The notes under the pieces: model-generated
Database searches by the model: none
The model's input: only the letters and a program-made list of their open reading frames with translations
What the model was told of the DNA's origin: nothing
NCBI RefSeq assembly: GCF_000176015.1
Contig: NZ_ACYY01000002.1
Span: 186,001-250,000, forward strand
DNA: 64,000 nt
Direction of reading: 5' to 3'
Origin: Rhodobacter ferrooxidans
GTDB lineage: Bacteria > Pseudomonadota > Alphaproteobacteria > Rhodobacterales > Rhodobacteraceae
In this document: in pieces, positions 48,101 to 54,173 of the stretch
Layout of the letters: every line of letters begins with the position of its first letter
Numbering within the stretch: position 1 is the stretch's first letter
Program-made: the position numbers and the translations under genes

Positions 48101-49712
48101 GACGCTGATGCTGCACACCTATGTCACGCGCGACCGCGAGCAGGCCCGCGCCACCGCCATCGGCCCGATGAAGGCCTATCTGGGCGCCGCCGCCGGGCTG
48201 GTCAAGCAATACGCCTGGGCCTTCCCGGCGTTCAAGAAGCCGCAGGGCATCAGCGATCCGGCGGATATCGACCTGCGCACCCTGACGGGTGACGAGGTGA
48301 CGGGGATTCTCGATTTCGCCTTCAACCGCTACTTCGAGGATTCGGGGCTGTTCGGCACGGTGGAAGACGCGCTGGATCGGGTCGAGCAATTGAAACGCAT
48401 CGGCGTGACCGAGGTGGCCTGCCTGATCGACTATGGCATTGCACCGGAGCTGGTGCTGGAGGGGCTTTTCCCGCTGGCCGAAGTGCTGCGCCGCGCCAAT
48501 GCCGGCGAAGCGGTGGAAGCGGGCGATTATTCCATCGCCGCCCAGATCATCCGCCACGGCGTGACGCATCTGCAATGCACCCCGTCGATGGCGCGGATGC
48601 TGAACATGAACGAAGAGTCACGCATGGCGTTGGGGCATGTGAAGCACCTGCTGCTGGGCGGCGAGGCGCTGCCGGGCGGGCTGGTGGCGGACTTGCAAAA
48701 GGCCACGCGCGCCAGCATCACCAACATGTATGGGCCGACGGAAACCACGATCTGGTCCACCTGCGAGGCGGTGAAAGAGGCGGATGGCCCGGTCAGCATC
48801 GGTCGCGCCATCGCCAACACACGGCTGTATGTGCTGGACGCCGCCCGCCAGCCGGTGCCGGTGGGCAGCCCGGGCGAATTGTGGATCGGCGGCGACGGTG
48901 TGGCGCGCGGCTACTGGCGGCGCGACGATCTGACGGCGGATGCCTTCCGGCCCGATCCCTTCGTGCCCGCCGACCATGCGACGCCCTGGGGTGCCCGGAT
49001 GTACAAGACCGGCGATCTGGTGCGGCTGCGCGCCGATGGCAAGCTGGAGTTCCTTGGCCGCAGCGACCATCAGGTGAAACTGCGCGGCTACCGGATCGAG
49101 TTGGGCGAGATCGAAGCGGCTTTGGAGGCGCAGCCGGGGGTCACTCAGGCTGCGGTGCTGGCGCGCGAGGATACGCCCGGCGATCTGCGGTTGGTGGCCT
49201 ATCTGGTGGGCACGGCGACGGAGGCCTCGCTACGCTCGGGTCTGGGCGCTGCGCTTCCGGCGCATATGGTCCCGGCCCACTTCGTGGTCCTGCCCGCGAT
49301 GCCGCTGACCCCCAACCGCAAGCTGGACCGCAAGGCCTTGCCCGCCCCGCAGGCGGCGATGGTGACCGAGGCCTATCAGGCGCCGGACCTGGGGATCGAG
49401 GCGCAGATTGCCGCGATCTGGTCGCGGGTGCTGAACGTGCCGAAGGTCGGTGCACGCGACAATTTCTTTGCGCTGGGTGGCCATTCGCTGCTGGCGGTGC
49501 AGGTGCATCGCGAGATCAGCCAGACGCTTGGCTTGCCAAAACACTCGATCACCGACATCTTCCGCTATCCGGTGTTGTCGGCGCTGGCGGCGCATCTGGG
49601 GGGGGGCAGCAAACCCGCCGAAACGCCGCAAGCGATGGCCGATCGCGCCGACGCCCGCGCCGATGCCATGGCGCGGCGGCGGGCGCTGCGGTCGGGAAAG
49701 GTGGAGGCCTGA
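45153..49712 (+). CDS. NRPS-like protein: formyltransferase, A domain with inserted luciferase-like monooxygenase, PCP
   Basis: A 1519-residue protein starting MKPFSSIVIGNESLT after a strong site (AAGGAG). Residues 1-200 are a formyltransferase with NFHDGPLPRYAGLNAP (Asn91, His93) and GGVDEGDIL; residues 200-300 are its C-terminal subdomain. Residues 300-510 resemble a decayed condensation region without HHxxxDG. The adenylation domain (530-755 and 1120-1400) has YTSGSTGRPKG at 676 and NMYGPTETT, YKTGDL and PNRKLDRKAL after the insertion. Residues 757-1115 form the insertion, a MupA/Atu3671-type FMN-dependent monooxygenase (KMDFSIYFWGNDD, FCAVWTPERHFHAFGGPYPN). A PCP follows with GGHSLL (Ser1445). 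There is no thioesterase. It probably loads a formylated, hydroxylated amino acid. Confidence 0.92.
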   Translation: MKPFSSIVIGNESLTIQCAEVLLARGHSIAALVSRNPEVQAWAQARGLRQEAPGQGLADRLAGLRVDWLLSIANLSLIPEAVLALAKGAVNFHDGPLPRYAGLNAPVWAILNGEVRHGITWHLIAGGVDEGDILEQRLFDIAPTDTALTLNTKCFAAAIESFPALLTALETGAPKRQVQDLSQRHLYARADRPAAAGLIDFSVPAAKVVALVRALDHGSYFNPLSTAKIRIGASVLHVGSAEAAAGTASPGTVLEATEAGLVVACGSGAVRLAGLRDAAGEKICPTTLAVSHLASPSVAEAAALTAALAAVVPGEAALRRVLLALDPAELPVSARSGPAVHARLPLALPRAMADDRRLALLALLALGLARLVGKTACDVAYGVGSPAAGILSTWVPLRVCTEGTLAEAEAAFAKARAVAQQTPAFALDLLLRDSRLHGLTQPPLAFGEDVHPGSVLTLTASALHYDSTRISDDEARAIAARLGQFVAAAASTGPATLVANLPILPDSERELVLEQWNRTAKPYERSLCVHQAFESQVSRTPDAIAVVFEAESLSYAALNARANRAAHVLMQMGVKPGTLVALCVPRGLDLLVGALAIQKAGGAYVPIDPAYPSDRIALYLQDSAAPVVVTHAAMAETLPPHDAQLLTLDADPRLAEALETNPASGVTSADLAYVIYTSGSTGRPKGVMIEHRNVINFFAGMDDRIDHAQGGVWLAVTSLSFDISVLELFWTLARGFKLVLTSDEDRALVSAGRISSAKKMDFSIYFWGNDDGAGPKKYELLLEGARFADNHGFCAVWTPERHFHAFGGPYPNPSVTGAAVAAVTKNIGVRAGSVVLPLHHPARVAEEWAVIDNLTNGRAGLGVAAGWHPNDFVLRPENSPPDNRSAMFAAIDQLRRLWRGETVDFPTKTGTFGVQTQPRPVSKELAVWVTIAGNPATWREAGEIGAHVLTHLLGQSIDEVADKIKIYHSALREAGHDPANFTVTLMLHTYVTRDREQARATAIGPMKAYLGAAAGLVKQYAWAFPAFKKPQGISDPADIDLRTLTGDEVTGILDFAFNRYFEDSGLFGTVEDALDRVEQLKRIGVTEVACLIDYGIAPELVLEGLFPLAEVLRRANAGEAVEAGDYSIAAQIIRHGVTHLQCTPSMARMLNMNEESRMALGHVKHLLLGGEALPGGLVADLQKATRASITNMYGPTETTIWSTCEAVKEADGPVSIGRAIANTRLYVLDAARQPVPVGSPGELWIGGDGVARGYWRRDDLTADAFRPDPFVPADHATPWGARMYKTGDLVRLRADGKLEFLGRSDHQVKLRGYRIELGEIEAALEAQPGVTQAAVLAREDTPGDLRLVAYLVGTATEASLRSGLGAALPAHMVPAHFVVLPAMPLTPNRKLDRKALPAPQAAMVTEAYQAPDLGIEAQIAAIWSRVLNVPKVGARDNFFALGGHSLLAVQVHREISQTLGLPKHSITDIFRYPVLSALAAHLGGGSKPAETPQAMADRADARADAMARRRALRSGKVEA

Positions 49713-49760
49713 TCAGGCTCAGCAGTCGGCGGCAACCGCAGTTGCCGGCTGCAGTGTCAG

Positions 49761-50528
49761 TCAATTCCGGCCAAGCATCTTCAGGACGCGGGCGACGTCT
49801 TTCTTGCTGGCTTTGCGGCGGGTCACCACGTTGCCGTTGGGGTCGGTCAGCACATAACGGTCCTTGTCGAGCATTTCCCGCCAACCGGCAACGTCCACGA
49901 TCTCGACGCGCTGGCGCGAGGCGTTGACCGTAACCACGCTGGTCACACCGTCACTGGCGGCAGCCCGGACATTCGAACTGATCGCGCGCAGGCGATTGCG
50001 CTCGGTGCGGGTGGCAGGCCGACTTTCCAGTATCCGGCCCCGGCGGTCGATCCGTTGATAGGTGCCGGCCAGAATACGTTCCATGCTGCCGTTGTTGAAA
50101 AACAGGCGGATGCCATCAGCGCCATTGAGGTTCAGCGTGACCGCATCACCTCCAGACCCACCGCGGGACGCGTCGCTGCCGTCTGATCCGCCGTCATCGG
50201 AACCGCCGTCATCGGAGCCCCCGTCGTCGGAGCCCCCGTCGTCGGAGCCACCGTCATCGGAACCGCCGTCGTCGGAGCCGCCATCATCCGATCCGCCGTC
50301 GTTACCCGAACTGTCGTTCTGGTCAGACTGATCGTCATTTCCGTCACGATCGCTGTCGTGGTCATCGCCGGAAGAACCGCCGCTATCATGGTCGCTGTGA
50401 TCTGACCCGTCGTCGCTGCCACCGGCAAAGACCGCGCCGGTTCCGGGCTTCCAACCGCTGCAAACGAGATCTCCCGCCGAAGCGAGAACAGCCGAAAGCA
50501 GAAGAAGATGGATCAGCCGGCGATTCAT
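49761..50528 (-). CDS. Secreted Asp/Gly/Ser-repeat protein with two C-terminal modules (paralogue 1)
   Basis: A 255-residue predicted exported protein. Signal peptide MNRRLIHLLLLSAVLASAG, then an acidic low-complexity region (residues about 30-130) ending in seven DDGGS units, then two copies of a module of about 50 residues: copy 1 GIRLFFNNGSMERILAGTYQ with ESRPATRTERNRLRAI, copy 2 VEIVDVAGWREMLDKDRYVL with RRKASKKDVARVLKML. The same module ends the two upstream paralogues. The gene converges on the NRPS gene, whose stop is 48 bp away. The family is not recognised; calcium or matrix binding is a guess from the acidic repeats. Confidence 0.75.
   Translation of the reverse strand: MNRRLIHLLLLSAVLASAGDLVCSGWKPGTGAVFAGGSDDGSDHSDHDSGGSSGDDHDSDRDGNDDQSDQNDSSGNDGGSDDGGSDDGGSDDGGSDDGGSDDGGSDDGGSDDGGSDGSDASRGGSGGDAVTLNLNGADGIRLFFNNGSMERILAGTYQRIDRRGRILESRPATRTERNRLRAISSNVRAAASDGVTSVVTVNASRQRVEIVDVAGWREMLDKDRYVLTDPNGNVVTRRKASKKDVARVLKMLGRN
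50185..50299 (-). repeat. 15-bp coding tandem repeats (DDGGS) in paralogue 1
   Basis: Seven nearly identical 15-base units, encoding Asp-Asp-Gly-Gly-Ser in series, with silent differences (GTCATC versus GTCGTC) between units. The repeats stay in frame and are part of the coding sequence, so copy-number changes would lengthen or shorten the acidic tract without shifting frame. Confidence 0.85.
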
Positions 50529-50542
50529 TTCAATTCCAGGCA

Positions 50543-50577
50543 GAAAAACCCTGCCCCGGACCACATCGGTCCGGGGC
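50543..50577 (-). terminator. Rho-independent terminator between paralogues 2 and 1
   Basis: A perfect 10-bp stem GCCCCGGACC / GGTCCGGGGC with a 5-base loop (50553-50577). On the minus strand it is followed shortly by a T-run (AAAAA at 50544-50548 on the plus strand). It lies just after the paralogue 2 stop and before the paralogue 1 start, so paralogue 1 would be expressed by read-through or from a promoter not seen. Confidence 0.85.
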
Positions 50578-50596
50578 ACCTTGTTTTGCCAGTCTA

Positions 50597-51163
50597 TCAG
50601 AGACCGGACAGACGGTCGATGTTAGCGCGCGTGGCGGCATGGTTTTCGACAACTGCGCCCGATGCGCTCCGGCGGGTGTAGGTGCCATCAATGATCGATT
50701 CCACCGAACCATCGCTCAATTCGACTTCAATGCCATTGGCAAAGCGGCGCAGGTTGATCACCGAAACCGCAGTCGCGCCAGAGCCCGAGGTGCTGCCAGA
50801 AACCGAAGTGCCCGTCGAATCGTCCAGACCGTCCATATTGTCGTCGGTGCCGTTGTCGTCGGAACCGTTGTCGTCCGATCCGTGGTCGTCCGAACCGTTG
50901 TCGTCCGAACCGTTGTCGTCCGAACCGTTGTCGTCCGAACCGTGGCCGGCCGAGCCATGGTCGTCCGAACCATTGTCGTCCGAACCGTGGTCGTCCGAGC
51001 CGCTGTCGTTCCCGCCGTCATTGTCGGCGAATGCCACCGACGACACGACATCAAGGGCACCGGTCTTGACGTTGACATGAAGGCTGAGCGGCATGATGGC
51101 CACGAAGGCGGTGGTGCAGAACAGGGTGATCAGGCGCGACGGGGATTTCAGGGTCTTGGTCAT
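50597..51163 (-). CDS. Secreted Asp/Ser/Gly/Asn-repeat protein with C-terminal module (paralogue 2)
   Basis: A 188-residue predicted exported protein. Start MTKTLKSPSRLITLFCTTAF, cleavage expected after VAFA; then about 11 pentapeptide units of the form SDD[HN]G (residues about 50-105), and a C-terminal module FANGIEVELSDGSVESIIDG followed by TYTRRSASGAVVENHAATRA. The module aligns with those of the neighbouring paralogues (G.EV...DGS.E.I..G.Y...D..G.V.E.RAAT...R). Upstream dyads of CAGACC/GGTCTG occur about 130-160 bp before the start. No known family recognised; export to the surface is likely. Confidence 0.78.
   Translation of the reverse strand: MTKTLKSPSRLITLFCTTAFVAIMPLSLHVNVKTGALDVVSSVAFADNDGGNDSGSDDHGSDDNGSDDHGSAGHGSDDNGSDDNGSDDNGSDDHGSDDNGSDDNGTDDNMDGLDDSTGTSVSGSTSGSGATAVSVINLRRFANGIEVELSDGSVESIIDGTYTRRSASGAVVENHAATRANIDRLSGL
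50838..51010 (-). repeat. 15-bp coding tandem repeats (SDD-H/N-G) in paralogue 2
   Basis: About eleven units of 15 bases encode Ser-Asp-Asp-(His/Asn)-Gly with one degenerate unit (SAGHG). The phase is the same as in paralogue 1, suggesting a shared origin by repeat expansion. Confidence 0.85.
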
Positions 51164-51294
51164 GGTGTTCTCCGGTTGGTTATCCGGCGTTGTGCCGGGG
51201 ATGAGTCTTGATGGCACAACGAGTTTTGCGAAAATACCGGCACACGACCTTTGCGGAAGCTGATCAGACTTCCACCCAAAATGCCCGGGTCGTT

Positions 51295-51324
51295 GGTCTG
51301 GTGATTGACTCAGACCAAGGTCTG
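51295..51324. promoter_or_regulatory. CAGACC/GGTCTG dyad cluster upstream of paralogue 2
   Basis: GGTCTG (51295-51300), ten bases, then the perfect palindrome CAGACCAAGGTCTG (51311-51324). Similar elements stand upstream of paralogue 3 and of the small-RNA-like unit. This is a candidate operator; the binding protein is unknown. Confidence 0.5.
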
Positions 51325-51419
51325 AAGCCGGCCAAAAAGCGGGGTGACAAGGTCGTCAGGTGGTCGCTGAGGCGTTGCGGCGCGACTCGCGGCCAGCACG
51401 CACTGTGACGCGCAGCCAT

Positions 51420-51461
51420 GAAAAAACTGCACCCCGGACCATTCCTGATCCGGGGCGCAGT
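51420..51461 (-). terminator. Rho-independent terminator after paralogue 3
   Basis: On the minus strand CTGC plus CCCCGGA pairs with TCCGGGG plus GCAG around a 10-base loop, followed by six T residues (A-run at 51421-51426 on the plus strand). It lies about 20 bases after the stop of the 51483-51788 gene. Confidence 0.85.
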
Positions 51462-51482
51462 TCTTCAGATTCTGGTGTCAGA

Positions 51483-51788
51483 TTACATCGCCAGCAAACG
51501 GGTGATGTCCGTCGATGTGGCGGCGCGGATTTCCAGCACCGTTCCGGCAGCGTCGATGTGCTGATAGAAGCCATTCTTGATCTGTTCATAGCTGCCATCG
51601 GTCATGGTCACTTCGATCCAGTTCTTGAAATGCAGCACCCGCATCACCGAAGGGGATGGCGCTGCGGTGGCAGCGTCGGCTTCGGCGGCAGCCTGCGCCA
51701 AAGTCGGTGCGCCCAGCAGCCCGAAGGCTGCGATGGACGCGAGGCTGGTTGCGAACAGGCGGGAAGCGAGGCTCTGGGTCACACGCAT
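51483..51788 (-). CDS. Small secreted protein with C-terminal module, no repeat tract (paralogue 3)
   Basis: A 101-residue predicted exported protein starting MRVTQSLASRLFATSLASIA and processed near AQAAA. The C-terminal module is FKNWIEVTMTDGSYEQIKNG followed by FYQHIDAAGTVLEIRAATST and DITRLL, aligned with the modules of paralogues 1 and 2. It lacks the acidic repeats and so represents the minimal form. The ATG at 51788 is chosen because AGGAG lies 7 bases upstream; an ATG at 51794 would sit directly against that site. It has its own terminator and its own upstream dyads. Confidence 0.8.
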   Translation of the reverse strand: MRVTQSLASRLFATSLASIAAFGLLGAPTLAQAAAEADAATAAPSPSVMRVLHFKNWIEVTMTDGSYEQIKNGFYQHIDAAGTVLEIRAATSTDITRLLAM

Positions 51789-51892
51789 TGTCATCTCCTT
51801 TTTGGCGGACCGGAACGCGATGCCGGATATCTTCGTGATGTGACACCCAATGCTGCGGGTGCAAAGTCGCTGCGGACCATTGCCGGGTTTGC

Positions 51893-51953
51893 TCAGACCA
51901 ATACTCAACCCAAAGCAGACCTTGGTCCGCGGAACCCGACGGGCCAAGGTCTG
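51893..51953. promoter_or_regulatory. CAGACC/GGTCTG dyad cluster upstream of paralogue 3
   Basis: CAGACCAA (51893), CAGACCTTGGTC (51916-51927) and CCAAGGTCTG (51944-51953) occur within 61 bases, about 105-165 bases upstream of the start. The segment GGTCTGAAGCC is shared word for word with the paralogue 2 upstream region (51319). Confidence 0.5.
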
Positions 51954-52099
51954 AAGCCAAGCCATTGGCGGGCAGGATACTGACACTCATCAAGATGATT
52001 GCGAAACAGGAAACCATTCCAAAACAGTATGTTAAGGAAATCAGTTGTGCGGTTGGCTGCGGAATTCGGCCCTAAGTCTGAACAATATGCACTCTATGC

Positions 52100-52113
52100 C
52101 AGACCTTGGTCAG
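52100..52113. promoter_or_regulatory. CAGACC dyad upstream of the small-RNA-like unit
   Basis: CAGACCTTGGTCAG (52100-52113) is a near-perfect member of the same dyad family. It lies about 85 bases before the first hairpin of the candidate RNA at 52198. Confidence 0.4.
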
Positions 52114-52197
52114 TTGCCTTGATCATCGCTTCGATGTTTGCTCGGCTCACGCTAAAGGGGATGGCGCAAAGCCTGTGCGGCCAGTCCCGCAAGACGT

Positions 52198-52270
52198 GTA
52201 GGTGGCTAGGGGGCTGGTCGCCTACCCGAAACGGCCATGGCAGATATTCACTGCCATGGCCGTTTTTTTT
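52198..52270 (+). ncRNA. Candidate small RNA 3' end: two hairpins and a T-run
   Basis: A 12-bp hairpin (52198-52225, GTAGGTGGCTAG, GGGG loop, pairing CTGGTCGCCTAC with some G-U) is followed at once by a strong terminator hairpin and eight T residues. No plus-strand gene lies upstream that would need this terminator. The 5' end is not determined; transcription from near 52115 is possible. No known RNA family was recognised. Confidence 0.35.
52229..52270 (+). terminator. Strong Rho-independent terminator
   Basis: Arms of about 14-15 bp (AACGGCCATGGCAG and its complement) around ATATTCA, followed by eight T residues on the plus strand. On the minus strand only three T residues follow, so it is directed rightward. 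Confidence 0.85.
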
Positions 52271-52434
52271 GGCCCACAGCGCGGAAAAAAGTCTTGCCGC
52301 CGCAAAATCATCCCGGGTGAACCGCTGCGCACTGACCCCGGCGCGGCCATTCCAGCGCGCGAAATGGCCCCTGCGACCGACCTGACATTCGGGCCGTATG
52401 GAAAACCCGTTTCCAGCCAACTCGGGTGGCGCGC

Positions 52435-52484
52435 TGTGGCTCGCCACCCGAGTTGGCACACTTTGACAACCGAGTTGGCAGCAA
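52435..52484 (+). repeat. Left 50-bp terminal inverted repeat
   Basis: TGTGGCTCGCCACCCGAGTT and the next 30 bases are an exact reverse complement of 59232-59281. The repeat begins with TGT and contains two copies of a CCGAGTTGGCA core spaced 20-25 bases apart, like transposase-binding repeats in Tn7/Tn5053-type ends. An outward copy of the first unit lies just outside (52417-52431), forming a 15-bp-arm palindrome across the boundary. Confidence 0.85.
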
Positions 52485-52591
52485 ACGAATTTTCGATCAT
52501 CGGGTAGGTGTTGGACGGCAAGTCTGAACGCACCATGAAGGCGTTGCCTGCGCAGGCCAGCAGGGATGGATTGAGGCCACGGCAGCCGATT

Positions 52592-53488
52592 TCAAAAGCG
52601 ACGCTTCTTCGCGAGCTTCTCTCCGTATCCCAAAATATACTCGGCACCCTGTTTCCCTTTGGCGTGAGGGCCAGCCCAAAGCAAATAGTAAAGCGGCTTC
52701 TTCTGAGTGTCGCGGATCAACCGAGGGGTTGCCACGCATGGGAAGATGTCCCTGAGACGTTCGACATAGAGCGCGAGCAGCATGCGGGGGACACCCTCTG
52801 CCTTCGGGGTCTCGATCTCCCCGAACAGGGTTAGGTGCTCAGGGTAGACAATGCGCCGCCAGTCTGGTGTGCCAAAGCAGCGATCAATCATCTCCTCCCA
52901 TTCGGGGTTCCGATCGACGTTCTTGGCGAGCAGCCTGTTTATTGCCATGTGGATGGGCAGGTTGACGATCACTTCGAACTTCCGGGTGGCGGCCAGCGCT
53001 TCGAGCGTTGCCCATTCAAGGTGTGGCCCGTAAGGGTCGAGAAAGGCAACGCCTTTGACATCGCCAAACCCGCCGATCTTCTGCATCAACGCCCGAATTC
53101 GCTCGTTGGCATCGCCCACCTGGACATAGATCCACTTCTTTGGCCACACCGGCTTGAGTTCTTCAAGCTCGGCGACGCGCCGGTCATCAAGGTCGAAGAA
53201 GTAATGCCGATCAAATCCCTTCTCGATATCCAGCGCACGGATGGGCGAGCCCATTACGAACTCAGCCTGATCCTCAGGCTGGTCATCGTCGAGGAAGCCC
53301 TTGCTCTTTGTGGCTGAAATCCCCCGAAGCGTTGTAACCGGAGCGCCCGCAAATCCATCAATATAGACAAGCTTCAGGCGCGGATTCTGAAGGACTGAAC
53401 AGTAAAATCTGAGGTACTTTTCGAGGGCCTCGAGTTTCTCTCTTGCCCACGGGCCAACGGTGTTTTCTAAATGCGACTTCTTGACCAT
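52592..53488 (-). CDS. tcmP: Three-Cys-motif partner protein TcmP
   Basis: A 298-residue protein with a methyltransferase-like fold: KLVYIDGFAGAPVT (SAM-like motif), HYFFDLDDRRVAELEEL and GVAFLDPYGPHLEWATLEAL (DPYG), LPIHMAINRLL and the C-terminal LYYLLWAGPHAKGKQGAEYI. These are hallmarks of TcmP, always found next to a phage Gp37/Gp68 (three-Cys-motif) protein. Here the partner gene is immediately upstream but has lost its three-Cys part. The biochemical role is not established; the pair is common on phages and mobile elements. Confidence 0.88.
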   Translation of the reverse strand: MVKKSHLENTVGPWAREKLEALEKYLRFYCSVLQNPRLKLVYIDGFAGAPVTTLRGISATKSKGFLDDDQPEDQAEFVMGSPIRALDIEKGFDRHYFFDLDDRRVAELEELKPVWPKKWIYVQVGDANERIRALMQKIGGFGDVKGVAFLDPYGPHLEWATLEALAATRKFEVIVNLPIHMAINRLLAKNVDRNPEWEEMIDRCFGTPDWRRIVYPEHLTLFGEIETPKAEGVPRMLLALYVERLRDIFPCVATPRLIRDTQKKPLYYLLWAGPHAKGKQGAEYILGYGEKLAKKRRF

Positions 53489-53540
53489 GCACCATTCCCG
53501 ATTCCAATTGTCCGATCAGACAACTGGCAAGGGTATCGGG

Positions 53541-54173
53541 TCAACCCGTGATCGCGTCACGGATTGCCTGCGGGACGATGTCGGTCGGGAAGCCATTCCA
53601 CTCTTCGCCGTCAAGCAGACGACCACCCGATTTCGGTCGCGCCCCACCCCATTGCTTGAAGAAAAAGGCTACCCCGTCTCGATCGCAAATCAAGCGCAGT
53701 TCGGTTGCCCACTCTCCCTCCATGACTCGTGCACCTGGGCCGCTCTCGCCGCCCACGATCGCCCAGGCAATGCCCTTCAAGTCAACGTCACCAATCTGAC
53801 CCAGCAAGCGCTCGAATGAGACAAACCTGGCTTCTGAATTTGTTTCCTTCAGGTGATCGATCCGGCTCTTGTGCGCCGCGTTCTCGACCGACACCCCAAG
53901 CCAGATATGGCGCGGGACGCGCCCGCCATAATAGCGACTGCGGATGTAATTGCGCATCAGCGAGCTGCGCTTGGTCAGCACCTGGTAGACATGCCAGTCC
54001 GCCAGCCGAAGCTTCGAGGCCTCGGTGATCTGGTCCGCCAGATCCACGATGGCCCCGGCCCGCTTCACCTCGGTGGCGATCTGCTCGGGCGTCAGGGTTT
54101 CGTCGCGCAGCCGCTCCAGCTGCGCGAACAGGTGGTCGTTGAGGTCGGCCAGCTTGTTCGTCATGGCCGTCAC
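53541..54173 (-). CDS. Chimera: small phage protein fused to the C-terminal half of Gp37/Gp68
   Basis: A 210-residue product. Residues about 1-57 (MTNKLADLNDHLFAQLERLR and the following EQIATEVKRAG) match a type of small phage protein usually about 80 residues long. From YQVLTKRSSLMRNYI onwards it is the C-terminal half of the phage Gp37/Gp68 family (HIWLGVSVENAAHKSRIDHL, GIAWAIVGGESGPGARVM, FFFKQWGGARPKSGGRLLDG). The N-terminal half with the CxxxxxPGCxxCYA motif is missing. It looks like a recombination product. GTG start at 54173 overlaps the upstream stop (GTGA); ATG at 54164 is also possible. Confidence 0.7.
   Translation of the reverse strand: MTAMTNKLADLNDHLFAQLERLRDETLTPEQIATEVKRAGAIVDLADQITEASKLRLADWHVYQVLTKRSSLMRNYIRSRYYGGRVPRHIWLGVSVENAAHKSRIDHLKETNSEARFVSFERLLGQIGDVDLKGIAWAIVGGESGPGARVMEGEWATELRLICDRDGVAFFFKQWGGARPKSGGRLLDGEEWNGFPTDIVPQAIRDAITG

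Noticed and set aside
49730-49747. Terminator between the NRPS gene and paralogue 1
   Set aside because: A 7-bp stem CGGCAAC/GTTGCCG exists but no T-run follows on either strand.
50185-51010. Regular short repeats resembling a CRISPR array
   Set aside because: Units are 15 bases, directly tandem without spacers, and encode in-frame pentapeptides.
52100-52300. A tRNA or tmRNA gene as insertion target for the element
   Set aside because: The hairpins do not form a cloverleaf and no CCA-like end, anticodon arm or T-arm motif GTTCRA is present.
52094-52459. Open frames on both strands across the terminator and left boundary
   Set aside because: They run through strong hairpins and the terminal repeat, have no ribosome binding sites and no recognisable protein features.
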